Assembly (NCBI GenBank): GCA_019636245.1
Contig: JAHBXX010000043.1
Location: forward strand, 1 to 39,496
Direction: 5' to 3'
DNA length: 39,496 bases
Source: Planctomycetota bacterium
GTDB taxonomy: Bacteria > Planctomycetota > UBA1135 > UBA2386
In this document: positions 7,378 through 16,461 of the stretch, one piece after another
Numbering within the stretch: position 1 is the stretch's first letter
How the letters are laid out: each line of letters starts with the position of its first letter
The notes under the pieces: generated by a model
The model's database searches: none
What the model was told of the DNA's origin: nothing
Seen by the model: only the letters and a program-made list of their open reading frames with translations
Translations under genes and position numbers: made by a program

Positions 7378-8628
7378 ATGGAATCGAGAGTCTGGCGTCG
7401 CTCCCTCGTTGCCCCCTTGGCGTTGGCCCCGCTTCTCGCCGGCGGACTGTCGGCACAGTCGACCCTGACGGTCGGTCCCGGTGGCTACCCAGAGGTCCTC
7501 GATGCCCTCACTGCGGCGCAGCCAGGGGACGTGATCGTCCTACAACCCGGCACCTACCTCCCCTTCGACCTCTCGATCGGGGTGCGCATCGTCGCTCCGG
7601 GCGGCGCCACCATCACCACGCCGCCAGGCGGGGGCGGCATGCCGAGCGTCTACCAGATCCAGCCACCCGCAGGCCAGCAGGCCACGCTGGTCGGTCTGAC
7701 GTTCCGCAACAACCCGCTCTATCCCCCACCCGAACCTGCCGTCAGCCTCCACATCGCGGGCAACGTGGTGTTCGCGGACTGCCTCTTCCACAACTGGGCC
7801 GACTGGGGCGGTCTCGCCACCGTCTGCAACGGCGACGTGCAGTTCGACCGGTGCGAGTGGAACTGCGTGTGGGACTGCATGTCCGTGGTCGGTGGTCGCG
7901 TCACCGCCAACCACTGCAGGTTGCGGGCGTACCGGAACGACACCTACGGGGGCTGGGAGCCGACCTGCCTCGTCGCGTCCGGGGGCGACATCCGGCTGAA
8001 CTTCTGCGACCTGCAAGGGTCCGGGGCGGGCCCGCAGTCGTACATCGGCTCGCCGGCGGTGCGCCTCAGCGGCACCGCCAGACTCGCCGTGGCCGACAGC
8101 CAGGTTCTCGGCGGTTCTTCGATCACCTGGGCATCGATCGCGATCACCAACGGCTCGGTCCATCCCGTGCTGCACGCACGCTCGACGATCCAGGGCGGCA
8201 CTGGTTTGCTCCTGATGGTCCCCTATTACGTCTTCGGCCCTGGGCCTGGGTTCGACGGTCCGTCGATGGCGGCAGCCCTGGTCGGCGGACTCGGCAGCGT
8301 CGGCGGCCCTCGCGTCGGTGCGATCTACGAGGGCGCGGCGATCACGCCGTGGAACGGCATCGTGGCGATGGTGCTGTCGTTCGATCGCCACACGGCTGCT
8401 CCCGTCCCGTTCGCGGCGCAGCCGATCCACTTCGACCCTGCCACCTCCGTCGTCTATGCCTGGGGGCTGCCCAACGGCTACAGCGTGTTCCCGAACACCG
8501 GCGTGTTCCTCTGGCAGACGCCCGTGCTGGCTCCGTCGCTGTTCGGCGAGCAGTTCTGGCTGCACACGCTTGCCTGGGATGGGGCTACCTTCCAGGTCGG
8601 CCCGACGTTCGGCGGTCTGGTCCGCTGA
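7378..8628 (+). CDS. Secreted right-handed parallel beta-helix protein
   Basis: A protein of 416 residues. It starts with a clear signal peptide (MESRVWRRSLVAPLALAPLL, then AGGLSAQS with a cleavable AQ). Immediately after comes LTVGPGGYPEVLDALTAAQPGDVIVLQPGTY, the entry motif of pectate-lyase-like beta-helix proteins. Short repeated turns follow, such as VVFADCLFHN, VQFDRCEWN, VTANHCRLR and IRLNFCDLQG, each one coil with a regularly placed Cys. No catalytic set of a known polysaccharide lyase is evident, so it may be a binding or structural surface protein. The C-terminal 44 bp overlap the convergent acyltransferase gene. The ATG at 7378 was chosen because it starts the signal peptide; the open frame reaches further upstream without protein-like character. 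Confidence 0.8.
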   Translation: MESRVWRRSLVAPLALAPLLAGGLSAQSTLTVGPGGYPEVLDALTAAQPGDVIVLQPGTYLPFDLSIGVRIVAPGGATITTPPGGGGMPSVYQIQPPAGQQATLVGLTFRNNPLYPPPEPAVSLHIAGNVVFADCLFHNWADWGGLATVCNGDVQFDRCEWNCVWDCMSVVGGRVTANHCRLRAYRNDTYGGWEPTCLVASGGDIRLNFCDLQGSGAGPQSYIGSPAVRLSGTARLAVADSQVLGGSSITWASIAITNGSVHPVLHARSTIQGGTGLLLMVPYYVFGPGPGFDGPSMAAALVGGLGSVGGPRVGAIYEGAAITPWNGIVAMVLSFDRHTAAPVPFAAQPIHFDPATSVVYAWGLPNGYSVFPNTGVFLWQTPVLAPSLFGEQFWLHTLAWDGATFQVGPTFGGLVR

Positions 8629-9520
8629 CCGTCGGGCGGGAGCGTGGAACACCCACCGAACGACTTGCGCCCAGGGACTGCACATCCTCCTGGGAGCGGA
8701 GGACTGCGCCGGATGGGACCACCGAGCCAGGGGGGACCGCAATGCCGTCATGGACGACCACTCGCTCGCCCAAGTAGGCCCTCGTCCCGATGTCGCACTG
8801 GTTGCCGATCCGGGCTCGGTGGTCGATCCCAACACAATGCCCGACCCGTGTGCGGTCCCCGATCCGCACTTTGACACCGATCGAGCAGCCGACGCCGATC
8901 TCGGAGTCCTCGCCGATCACCACGCCAGGGGCGACCATGGTGAGGTGACCGACGAGCGCTCTGTCGCCGATCTGGATGGGTAGGACGAGAATGGACCCAT
9001 CTTGCAGGCACATGTTCGGGGACACGGTCGCCTTGTTCGACAAGTAGGCTCCTTCCCCGATGTGGAGGAGAGGCAGGTCTCGCAACCACGTATCGGGGTA
9101 CGTCGTGAACTCCACCGAGCCGCGATAGCCGAAGAGGCGGAACACCCACCGTTTCACCCTGGGCATGGCCAGCACGCAATGGTACAGGGCCGGCCAGTAG
9201 TAGACCGATGTCCAGCACAGCGCGTACAGCCGACGTGGGCCGTAGACCGCGTGTCCCAGGTCCCTCGGGAACCTGCCCGCGACGAGCGTGCGGCGCGTGA
9301 TCCGGCTGAGCAGGCCGCACGTGAGCAGGCACGCGACGCCGAACAAGACAGGCGCCATGACAACGGACAGGGTCGTCCATTCCCCAGGGAGGACGAAGGC
9401 CGGCGCCGCCGCAATGGCCGCCGGAACGACCACGATGATGACGCAGTAGACGGGCACGAGCGCTCTGACGAGGGCGCGACGTCGGGGTGATGGAATGCCG
9501 GCGGCTTCGGTGGACTGCAT
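8585..9520 (-). CDS. Membrane-associated hexapeptide-repeat (left-handed beta-helix) acyltransferase
   Basis: A protein of 311 residues from ATG 9520 (a TTG lies four codons upstream). Two hydrophobic segments occupy about residues 22-45 and 52-75 (VYCVIIVVVPAAIAAAPAFV; VVMAPVLFGVACLLTCGLL). The C-terminal half is a series of hexapeptide steps: IGEGAYLSNKATVSPN, IQIGDRALVGHLTMVAPGVVIGEDSEIGVGCSIG, VRIGDRTRVGHCVGIDHRARIGNQCDIG. This is the LbetaH fold of acetyl/acyltransferases that act as trimers on sugars or lipids. The arrangement of membrane segments before LbetaH resembles the transferase-like tails of some adenylation-domain proteins, but none is attached here. The donor and acceptor are unknown. 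The last 15 codons overlap the end of the beta-helix gene. Confidence 0.8.
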   Translation of the reverse strand: MQSTEAAGIPSPRRRALVRALVPVYCVIIVVVPAAIAAAPAFVLPGEWTTLSVVMAPVLFGVACLLTCGLLSRITRRTLVAGRFPRDLGHAVYGPRRLYALCWTSVYYWPALYHCVLAMPRVKRWVFRLFGYRGSVEFTTYPDTWLRDLPLLHIGEGAYLSNKATVSPNMCLQDGSILVLPIQIGDRALVGHLTMVAPGVVIGEDSEIGVGCSIGVKVRIGDRTRVGHCVGIDHRARIGNQCDIGTRAYLGERVVVHDGIAVPPGSVVPSGAVLRSQEDVQSLGASRSVGVPRSRPTVSGPDRRTSGRPGR

Positions 9521-9727
9521 CTGCGTGGGCAAGGGCGTGGACCAGAGGGTGGGTCAGCCCCTCCGGCCCTAGCAGGCCTCAGGACCATCCGCACTCCCAC
9601 GAGCCGCGGCGAAGCCATGACCGGCCGTCGAGAATCTGGCGCTCACCCCGGGCCGGCGAGCGCCGCAGGATGCCCTGCCCCCTCCGTCTCCAGCCATGGG
9701 GCCGGGGCCACCCGAAGCCGCGCCTGC

Positions 9728-9746
9728 GTCCCGAGGCTGTCGGGAC
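9728..9746 (-). terminator. Hairpin downstream of the large kelch gene
   Basis: GTCCCGA and TCGGGAC form a perfect 7-bp stem with a 5-nt loop, 31 bp after the kelch stop codon. There is no T-tract, so intrinsic termination is uncertain. A second weaker stem (GGCGCTC/GAGCGCC, 9638-9664) lies further downstream in the same 256-bp gap. Confidence 0.35.
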
Positions 9747-9776
9747 CGCGCACTCGCTTCGCCGCCCCCCGCCCCC

Positions 9777-12700
9777 CTACCGCCGCGCGTGGATGCGCAA
9801 CCCCCGCACCACCACGTTCGGGTACGCCGCCCCGTGGAACACCAGCTGGAACCGCACCCCCGTCACCCCGTCCTGCAGGATCCCGGGACCGGCGCCCAGA
9901 CCGATGCCGTCGCGCCACGGCGGCAGCGGGCCGGGCACCGGCGCCGTGCCCGACGCATCGAGCACGGCGCCCTGGAACCGGATCCGCACCGGCCCCATCG
10001 GGTCGTTGGCCGCCACCGTGCCCGGCGCACCGGAGTCGGTGTAGGTGACGTCGACCACCCCGTCGCCGTCGAGGTCGACGTCGAGTTCGTAGCGCTGCCA
10101 GATCGGCGGCACCGTCTGGCCGGCCGCGTACCACTTCGACGCGCTGGCCGTGTAGGCGTCGCGGTCCTGCAGCCGCGCAGCGTTGCGCTGCGGATCGAAC
10201 GCCGGCGCACCCGTGCCCGAGAACGCCGGTGCCGCGCCCGCCGCCTCCAGCCGGTAGAAGCCCGGCGCGCCGGCACCAGCCTGGCTGACGATGTTGAACA
10301 CCGCCAGCGTGCCCGTCGGCAGGATCGAGATGCTGCCCGTCCGGCTGCCGTCGCCGCCGCGCACGTCGACCGCTCCCGCGAACGACAGCGAGGCGCCCGA
10401 TTGCAGCAGCACCGACCCGCCGGAACCGCCGCCGCCCGGCGACGTCACCCCCCAGGTCGCGTCCGGCGTCGACGTGTTGGGGTTGTCGCCGGTCACCAGC
10501 ACCCCTTCGCCGCCGCGGGCCGCCACCAGCGCGCTGCCGCCGACGGTCAGCGGCCCGCCGGCGCGCAGCAGCAAGGCGCCGCCACCGCCGCTGCCGCCCG
10601 CACCGGCGACGTAGTGGCCGATCGCGGCGCTGTTCTGCGTGCCGTAGACGTGCGACCCGCCGCCGCCGCCACCCGACCCGCCGACCAGGAAGTGGTCCAA
10701 CGAGCCGAAGCCGGTCGGCACCGGCGCCAGATCGGGGAACGCCGTGCCGCCCGGCTGGATCGCCGCGACCGAAGCCCCGGCCGGCGGCGTCACCGTGGCC
10801 TGGCCGCCGGGACCATCGAAGCCACCGCCGCCGCCGCCGGGCGAGAAGTTCCCCCGATACAGCGACCCGAGCAGCGGCAGCGACACCGCCAGCCCGCTCA
10901 GCGGATGCAGCAGCGAACCACGGCCGCCGGTGCCCGCCGCACTGGCCGCATAGGCATGTCCGGCCGGCACGCGCACGCTCTCGCCGTTGCGGCCGTAGTA
11001 GAGGTTCACCAGTTCGAGCCCTTCCATCACCTGCACGTTGCCGTTGAGCCGGCACTCCGGTGCCCCGGCGCCACCGCGGCCGCCGCCGGGCCCACCCGCC
11101 CCGCCCGGCTGTCCGTCGGCCCAGTTCGGCACGGCCACCGAATAGGCCGGACTGGGTCCGATGCCGTTGAACAGCGACACCCGCTGCCCCTGCGCCGGTC
11201 CACTGGTCGGGATCCAGAACGGCATCGCCGGCGCGCCGACGTCGATCGTGCCCTGCAGGTCGACCGCGCCCGTGACCCAGATCTGCAGCGGCGCGCTGCC
11301 GGTGGCGCGCAGCGTCGTGCCGGCCGGCAGCACGAAGTCGGTGAACGCGAACCGCCCATCGGTGACCAGGTGGTCCTGGCCGTCGAGCGTGCGCGAGGCC
11401 GGGATCAGGAACTGGTCGGTGTTCCACTCGTAGACGCCGCCGCCGCGCGGCAGGCCGAGCGTGACGTCGAACGAGCCGTGCCGGCCGTCGCCGCCGAGCA
11501 GGCCGGGCCGCGCGCCCTGGTTCCACGCCGCCGCCGAGGCGGCGAGGTCCTGCTGGCTGCTGGTGGCGAACGTCTCGACCAGCTGGAAGGGCGGCGCCAG
11601 GTCGCCGATGCGCCAGTCGACGCCGTTGCTGACCACGACCTCGAGCGCATTGGCGCCGGGCGCGACGAAGTATGCCTGCAGGTAGGCGTGCACGCCGCGC
11701 AGACTGGCGTCGTCCGGGAACGCGACCGCGAACGCCGCCGTGTCCGGCGACGTCGGCGCCACCGCCCAGCCGAGGATGTCGGCCGACTGCAGCAGATCGC
11801 AGCCGGGCATGCCGATGCCGGCCAGCGTCACCGGCAGCAGGAACGGGCCGTAGAACTGCCGGCTCGCGCCCATCGCCACCGCGCCGACGGCGCTCGGTGT
11901 GTTGGCGATCGTGGCGCGGCCCACCTGGCCGAGCACCGGCCGCGCCGCCGGATCGGGAGCCATCGCCAAGGGCGGCGTGCCGCAGCCGGCGCCGTAGGTC
12001 GACGCGGCCGCGACCACCGGATCGGGGCCGCTGAGCCAGGTGTCGCCGAGCAGGCCGATGCCGGCCCCGCCGTCGCCGCCGAACAGCACCACCCGTTCGC
12101 GGGCGGCGTCGTAGGCCATCGCCAGCGCCGTGCGCGCCGAGGGCTGCGCCGTGGGCGTCGCCGCCACCCAGGCCGAGCCGAGGAACTCCCAGGTGTCGTC
12201 GCGCGGCCCGGCCGCGCCGGCGCCGCCGAACAGCAGCGTGCGCCCGGCGGCGGCGGCGTAGGCGAGCCCGGCGCCCGTGCGCGCCGGCGGGAACTGGGCC
12301 GTGAACGCCGCCGCCCAGAAGCTGCCGTTCCACTCCCAGGTGTCGGCGAGCGCACTGCCGCTGTCGCCGCCGAACAGCACGATGCGCTGGCGCCCGGCGT
12401 CGTAGGTCATCGCATGGCCGGCGCGGCCCGGCGGCGCCCAGCCGGTCGCGACCTGCTGCCACGTCGAACCGTCCCACTGCCAGGTGTCGGCGGCAAGGCC
12501 ACCGGCGGTGCTGCCGCCGAACAGCACGATGCGCTGGCGCGCGGCGTCGTAGGCCATCGCGTGGCCTTGGCGCGCCGGGGGCGCCGCGGCCGGCGTGCGG
12601 GCCGCCCAGTCGGTGCCGTCCCACTCCCACGTGTCGCCGAGCAGACCGTTCGTGTCCTCGCCGCCGAACAGCACCGTGCGCTGGCGAGCCGCGTCGTAGG

Positions 12701-13004
12701 CGAGGCCGTGGCCGCGCCGCGCCGGCGGCGCCGAGGGCGGTGTGCGCACCTGCCACGCGACGCCATCCCATTCCCAGGTGTCGGCAAGCAGGCCCGCCTG
12801 GGCCTCGCCGCCGAACAGCAGCACGAGCTGCCGCTGCGCGTCGTCGGCCAGCGCGTGGCCCTTGCGCGCCGTCGGCCCGGGCGCGGCGACGGACGTCCAC
12901 AACGGCAGGCTCTGGGCCATCAGCGACGGACCGCCGAGGATGACGACGGCCACGGGGAGGCAACGGAACAGTCCGGTACGGACCCGGCGAGTGCGGTTTC
13001 CCAT
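9777..13004 (-). CDS. Secreted kelch-repeat protein with Gly-rich C-terminal region
   Basis: A protein of 1075 residues. The start is ATG 13004, preceded by a good GGAGG Shine-Dalgarno. The signal peptide has basic MGNRTRRVRTG then CLPVAVVILGGPSLMAQS. Six kelch blades follow, each with a DTWEWDG-type strand and a GHxxAYDAARQRxVLFGG-type strand. After the propeller comes a domain with YGAGCGTPPLAM, LPVTLAGIGMPGCDLLQSAD and a late YLQAYF. The same pattern (GxGC ... GCxLLxSAD) ends the kelch protein at 34320. The rest is a very Gly-rich region with beta-strand segments, resembling polymer-like surface proteins, and a final domain ending VVVRGLRIHARR. It is probably exported and displayed on the envelope. 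The function is unknown. Confidence 0.85.
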   Translation of the reverse strand: MGNRTRRVRTGLFRCLPVAVVILGGPSLMAQSLPLWTSVAAPGPTARKGHALADDAQRQLVLLFGGEAQAGLLADTWEWDGVAWQVRTPPSAPPARRGHGLAYDAARQRTVLFGGEDTNGLLGDTWEWDGTDWAARTPAAAPPARQGHAMAYDAARQRIVLFGGSTAGGLAADTWQWDGSTWQQVATGWAPPGRAGHAMTYDAGRQRIVLFGGDSGSALADTWEWNGSFWAAAFTAQFPPARTGAGLAYAAAAGRTLLFGGAGAAGPRDDTWEFLGSAWVAATPTAQPSARTALAMAYDAARERVVLFGGDGGAGIGLLGDTWLSGPDPVVAAASTYGAGCGTPPLAMAPDPAARPVLGQVGRATIANTPSAVGAVAMGASRQFYGPFLLPVTLAGIGMPGCDLLQSADILGWAVAPTSPDTAAFAVAFPDDASLRGVHAYLQAYFVAPGANALEVVVSNGVDWRIGDLAPPFQLVETFATSSQQDLAASAAAWNQGARPGLLGGDGRHGSFDVTLGLPRGGGVYEWNTDQFLIPASRTLDGQDHLVTDGRFAFTDFVLPAGTTLRATGSAPLQIWVTGAVDLQGTIDVGAPAMPFWIPTSGPAQGQRVSLFNGIGPSPAYSVAVPNWADGQPGGAGGPGGGRGGAGAPECRLNGNVQVMEGLELVNLYYGRNGESVRVPAGHAYAASAAGTGGRGSLLHPLSGLAVSLPLLGSLYRGNFSPGGGGGGFDGPGGQATVTPPAGASVAAIQPGGTAFPDLAPVPTGFGSLDHFLVGGSGGGGGGSHVYGTQNSAAIGHYVAGAGGSGGGGALLLRAGGPLTVGGSALVAARGGEGVLVTGDNPNTSTPDATWGVTSPGGGGSGGSVLLQSGASLSFAGAVDVRGGDGSRTGSISILPTGTLAVFNIVSQAGAGAPGFYRLEAAGAAPAFSGTGAPAFDPQRNAARLQDRDAYTASASKWYAAGQTVPPIWQRYELDVDLDGDGVVDVTYTDSGAPGTVAANDPMGPVRIRFQGAVLDASGTAPVPGPLPPWRDGIGLGAGPGILQDGVTGVRFQLVFHGAAYPNVVVRGLRIHARR

Positions 13005-13173
13005 GCTTTTCCTCCGCTGCGCCGGTCGGTGTCGAGGGGGGAACGACCCACCGGGCAGCCGGCGCAGCATAGCGCCTTCGTCGCCGCCCGTGACGGTGCT
13101 TGCCTGCGCGCCCCCCGTTGCCGCAGACTGCCGCCGCCGCGCCCCGCCGCGGGCCCGCGTCCCTCCCGCCCCG

Positions 13174-15066
13174 ATGCCCGGCGTGCCGCCGATCCCCGCC
13201 TCCGCCGCCCGCCGCCGCGCCATCGTCGCGACCGTGGCCCTGCTCGCCCTGGCCGTGGCGGCGGCCGCCTGGCAGCTGCGCTTCCTCTGCGACGACGCGT
13301 TCATCACCTTCCGCTACGTGGCGAACGCCCGCGACGGCCATGGCCTGGTCTGGAACCCGCCGCCGTTCCAGCCGGTCGAGGGCTACACGGGCTTCCTCTG
13401 GGCGCTGCTGCTGTGGGCCGTGTGGAGCGCGTTCGGCGTCGAGCCGCCCGCGGCGGCGAACGTGCTGTCGGTGGCGCTCGGCGTCGGCCTGTTCCTCGCC
13501 TGCGCCGGCGCGGCGCTGCGGCTGCGCGGCCGCGACGGGACGCCGCTGCACCCGGCGGTCGGCCTGCTGGCGCTGGCGGTGCTCGGCGGCAACCGCACGT
13601 TCCTGCAGTGGCTGACCGGCGGACTGGAGACGGCGCTGTTCAACCTGGCGTTCGTCGGCTGGGTGCTGCTCGCGTTCCGCGCGCCCGAGCGCCGCGGCCG
13701 GACCTGGCTGCTGCTGTGGGCCGCCGCCGCCGCCGCCGCCGCGCTGACCCGCCCCGATGGTCTCCTGCTGGTGGCCGTCACCACCGCGACCGCGCTGGCC
13801 CTCGCGGCGCGCCGCCGACTGGCGTGGGCGGACCTCGCGCCCGGCCTCGCGCCGCTGGCGACGGTGCTCGCCCATGTGCTGTGGCGCCGCGGCTTCTACG
13901 GCGAGTGGCTGCCGAACACCTACTACGCCAAGGTCACGACGCCGTGGCCGGAGGCCGGCTGGCGCTACCTCTACTGCTTCGCGTTCGAGCACGGCGCCTG
14001 GCTGTGGCCGCTGGTCGCCCTCGCCGCGCTGGCCGCCGCGTTCGCGCGCGGCGAGCGGATCCGCGCGCTGGGGCGGCTCGTCGCCGACCACCTGCCGGCG
14101 ACCGCCGCCACCGCGGCCCTGTGGTTCCACGTCGGCTACTACGTGCTGCGTGTCGGCGGCGACCACTTCGAGTACCGCGTGCTGAGCCACACGATCCCGC
14201 TCGGCACGCTCGCCGTGGCCGCGCTGGCGGCGAGGATCCACCGTGGGGCGTGGCCGCCGATCGCCGCGCTGCTGCTGCTGGGCGCGGCGCAGTCGATCGG
14301 CTGGATGCACTGGGCCCTGACGACACCACGCGCGGCGCCCGAGTACGACGCGCTCGGCGACAAGCTGCCCGGCTGGCTGCGGCCCCTGGCGCGCGAATAC
14401 GACCGTCGGCAGGCGTGGCTGCAGATGCAGTTCAACTGCGTGCGGACGGGTGCCCATGCCCTCTCCGCCCAGGGCCTGCTGGCGCTGTTGCCCGATCGCA
14501 CCCGCATGCCAGCGGACGCCAACGACGTGCCCGTACTGATCGGCGTCGCCGCGGGCATCCCGGGCTGGACGCTCCCCGACGTCGCGGTGCTCGACGTGCT
14601 CGGCCTCAACGACTGGGTCGCGGCGCGCACGCCGGTGCGCGACTGGCACCTCGGCTTCCTGCCGCGCGAAGTGCTCGAAGCCGCGCTGGCCACGGCCGAT
14701 GCCGACGGCGACGGCTGGGCCACGCGCGGCGAACTCGAGGCCGCGTTCGCGGCGATCCCCGGCAGTTCCGCAGCAGGCGCCCGCCCGGTCGTCGACCGCC
14801 TGCTGCTGCTGTTCGCGGGCGACCGGGCCGGCGCCCTCGACGCGGAGGGCCTGGCGGCGGCGCGCCACTTCTTCGCCAAGATGCGCTTCCTCGCCCACGA
14901 GCGCCTGGCCCCGGACGAGTACAAGGACGCCTTCGCGCCGAACGTCACCATCGCCAATCGCCGCGCCGTGGTCCGGCCGCGGGCCGAACCGCTGACCCCC
15001 GCCCGCGTGCGCGAGATCGAGACCGAATGGCGCGATCGCATCCGCCGGCAGGAGCACGGCCGGTGA
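13174..15066 (+). CDS. Multi-pass GT-C family glycosyltransferase-like protein with EF-hand motif
   Basis: A protein of 630 residues starting at ATG 13174. The first transmembrane helix (ATVALLALAVAAAAWQL) leads to CDDAFITFRYVANARDGHGLVWN and PVEGYTGFLWALLL. This Asp-Asp loop and following motif are characteristic of GT-C enzymes that use polyprenyl-phosphate sugars, related to arabinofuranosyl- and mannosyltransferases. About ten hydrophobic helices follow up to residue 390. The C-terminal soluble part contains a canonical EF-hand loop at residues 509-520 (DADGDGWATRGE) and a degenerate second one about 45 residues later (DRAGALDAEGL). The stop codon overlaps the GTG of the RNA methyltransferase, implying coupled translation. 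It is divergent from the kelch gene across 169 bp. The acceptor is unknown. Confidence 0.85.
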   Translation: MPGVPPIPASAARRRAIVATVALLALAVAAAAWQLRFLCDDAFITFRYVANARDGHGLVWNPPPFQPVEGYTGFLWALLLWAVWSAFGVEPPAAANVLSVALGVGLFLACAGAALRLRGRDGTPLHPAVGLLALAVLGGNRTFLQWLTGGLETALFNLAFVGWVLLAFRAPERRGRTWLLLWAAAAAAAALTRPDGLLLVAVTTATALALAARRRLAWADLAPGLAPLATVLAHVLWRRGFYGEWLPNTYYAKVTTPWPEAGWRYLYCFAFEHGAWLWPLVALAALAAAFARGERIRALGRLVADHLPATAATAALWFHVGYYVLRVGGDHFEYRVLSHTIPLGTLAVAALAARIHRGAWPPIAALLLLGAAQSIGWMHWALTTPRAAPEYDALGDKLPGWLRPLAREYDRRQAWLQMQFNCVRTGAHALSAQGLLALLPDRTRMPADANDVPVLIGVAAGIPGWTLPDVAVLDVLGLNDWVAARTPVRDWHLGFLPREVLEAALATADADGDGWATRGELEAAFAAIPGSSAAGARPVVDRLLLLFAGDRAGALDAEGLAAARHFFAKMRFLAHERLAPDEYKDAFAPNVTIANRRAVVRPRAEPLTPARVREIETEWRDRIRRQEHGR

Positions 15067-16439
15067 CGCGTCGCAGCCCCGTGCCGGTCGCGCGCGGCGA
15101 CCGCCTGACGCTCGCCATCGACGCGCTCGGCGACGGGCCCGACGGCATCGGCCACGTCGGCGACTACGTGGTGTTCGTGCCCGGCGTGCTGCCCGGCGAA
15201 CAGGCGGAAGTGCGCATCACCTCGGCCGGGCGCAAGTTCGCGCGCGCCGAACTGCTCGCCGTGCGGCGCGCGGCGCCCGAGCGCGTGCCGGCGCGCTGTC
15301 CGCACTTCCTCGCCTGCGGCGGCTGCGACCGGCAGCACCAGGACTACGGCGCCCAGCTGCGCGACAAGCAGGCCCGGCTGCAGCGCACGCTGGCGCACGC
15401 GCTCGGCGCCGCGGCGCCGGTCGTGCCGGCGCCGCTGGCCGGCGAGCCGTTCGGCCAGCGGCACAAGGTCGTGCTGCACCTGCAGAACGGCGCCGACGGC
15501 GGCCTCGAGGCGGGGTTCCGCCGCCGGCGCAGCCCGGAGCTGGTGGCGGTGCACGAGTGCCCGGCCAGCGCGCCGCGGGCGTGGGCGCTGGCCCACGCCG
15601 CGGTGCAGGCGCTGGCCGCGCTGCGCCATCCGGCGTGGGATCCCGACTTCGCGCCGCGGGGCCTGCTGCGCAGCGTGCTGGTGCGCGCGACCACGACCGG
15701 CGAGGCGCACCTGCTGGTCGTCGCCCGGCAGGCGCACGTGCCCGGGCTCGAGCGCGCGTTCGCCCGCCTGCACGCGGCCGGCGCGACGACGATCGGCGTC
15801 AACGGCAACCCGGGCGAGTTGTCGCAGCTGCTGGGCCCCGAGACCCGCGTGCTCAGCGGCCCGCCGCGCATCGCCGAACGCCTGCTCGGCACGACCTACC
15901 TGCTGTCGCCGGACGCGTTCTTCCAGACCTCGCCGTTCGCCGCGGCGCAGCTGGTGCAGCAGGTCGTCGACTGGCTCGCGCCTTCGCCGCGGGACGACGT
16001 CGGCGACCTCTACTGCGGCGGCGGGCTGCTGACGCTGCCGCTGGCGCGCGCGGCGCGTTCGGCGTTCGGCATCGAACTCGGCCGCCGCGCGATCCACGAC
16101 GCCGAGGCGGCGGCGCGCGCGAACGGCATCGCCAACGTGACCTTCCGCACCGGCCATGTCGAGAGCTGGCTCGCCGCCTGCCGGCGCGGCGAGCTGCCAC
16201 GCCCGCACCTGGTCGCGCTCGACCCGCCGCGGGCCGGCCTCGGTCCGGCCGTCGTCGACGAACTGCGGCGGCTGGCGCCGCGGCGCCTGGCCTACGTCTC
16301 GTGCGACCTGGGCGCGCTGGCGCGCGACCTGCAGGCGCTGCAGGCGGCGGGCTTCGTCACCCGCCAGGTGCGGCCGGTCGAGATGTTCCCGCAGACCGCG
16401 CACGTCGAGGCCGTCGCCGGCCTCGAACGCGTGGCGTGA
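15063..16439 (+). CDS. rlmD: Fe-S cluster RNA m5U methyltransferase (RlmD/TrmA family)
   Basis: A protein of 458 residues. An N-terminal TRAM domain is followed by CPHFLACGGC (Cys79, 85, 88) and HEC (Cys166). This is the C-x5-C-x2-C...C pattern binding a [4Fe-4S] cluster in RlmD. The SAM-binding part includes LSPDAFFQTSPFAA and DLYCGGGLLTLPLA. DPPRAGLG comes next, then the catalytic Cys414 in YVSCDLGALARDL. The C-terminal MFPQTAHVEAVA is also family-typical. It would methylate C5 of a specific uridine in rRNA (U1939 of 23S in E. coli RlmD). Assignment to RlmD rather than a sibling such as RlmC/RlmCD or TrmA is by motif only. GTG 15063 overlaps the upstream TGA (GTGA). Confidence 0.9.
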   Translation: MTRRSPVPVARGDRLTLAIDALGDGPDGIGHVGDYVVFVPGVLPGEQAEVRITSAGRKFARAELLAVRRAAPERVPARCPHFLACGGCDRQHQDYGAQLRDKQARLQRTLAHALGAAAPVVPAPLAGEPFGQRHKVVLHLQNGADGGLEAGFRRRRSPELVAVHECPASAPRAWALAHAAVQALAALRHPAWDPDFAPRGLLRSVLVRATTTGEAHLLVVARQAHVPGLERAFARLHAAGATTIGVNGNPGELSQLLGPETRVLSGPPRIAERLLGTTYLLSPDAFFQTSPFAAAQLVQQVVDWLAPSPRDDVGDLYCGGGLLTLPLARAARSAFGIELGRRAIHDAEAAARANGIANVTFRTGHVESWLAACRRGELPRPHLVALDPPRAGLGPAVVDELRRLAPRRLAYVSCDLGALARDLQALQAAGFVTRQVRPVEMFPQTAHVEAVAGLERVA

Positions 16440-16461
16440 GGCCCCCCGCGGGCGCCGCGCC

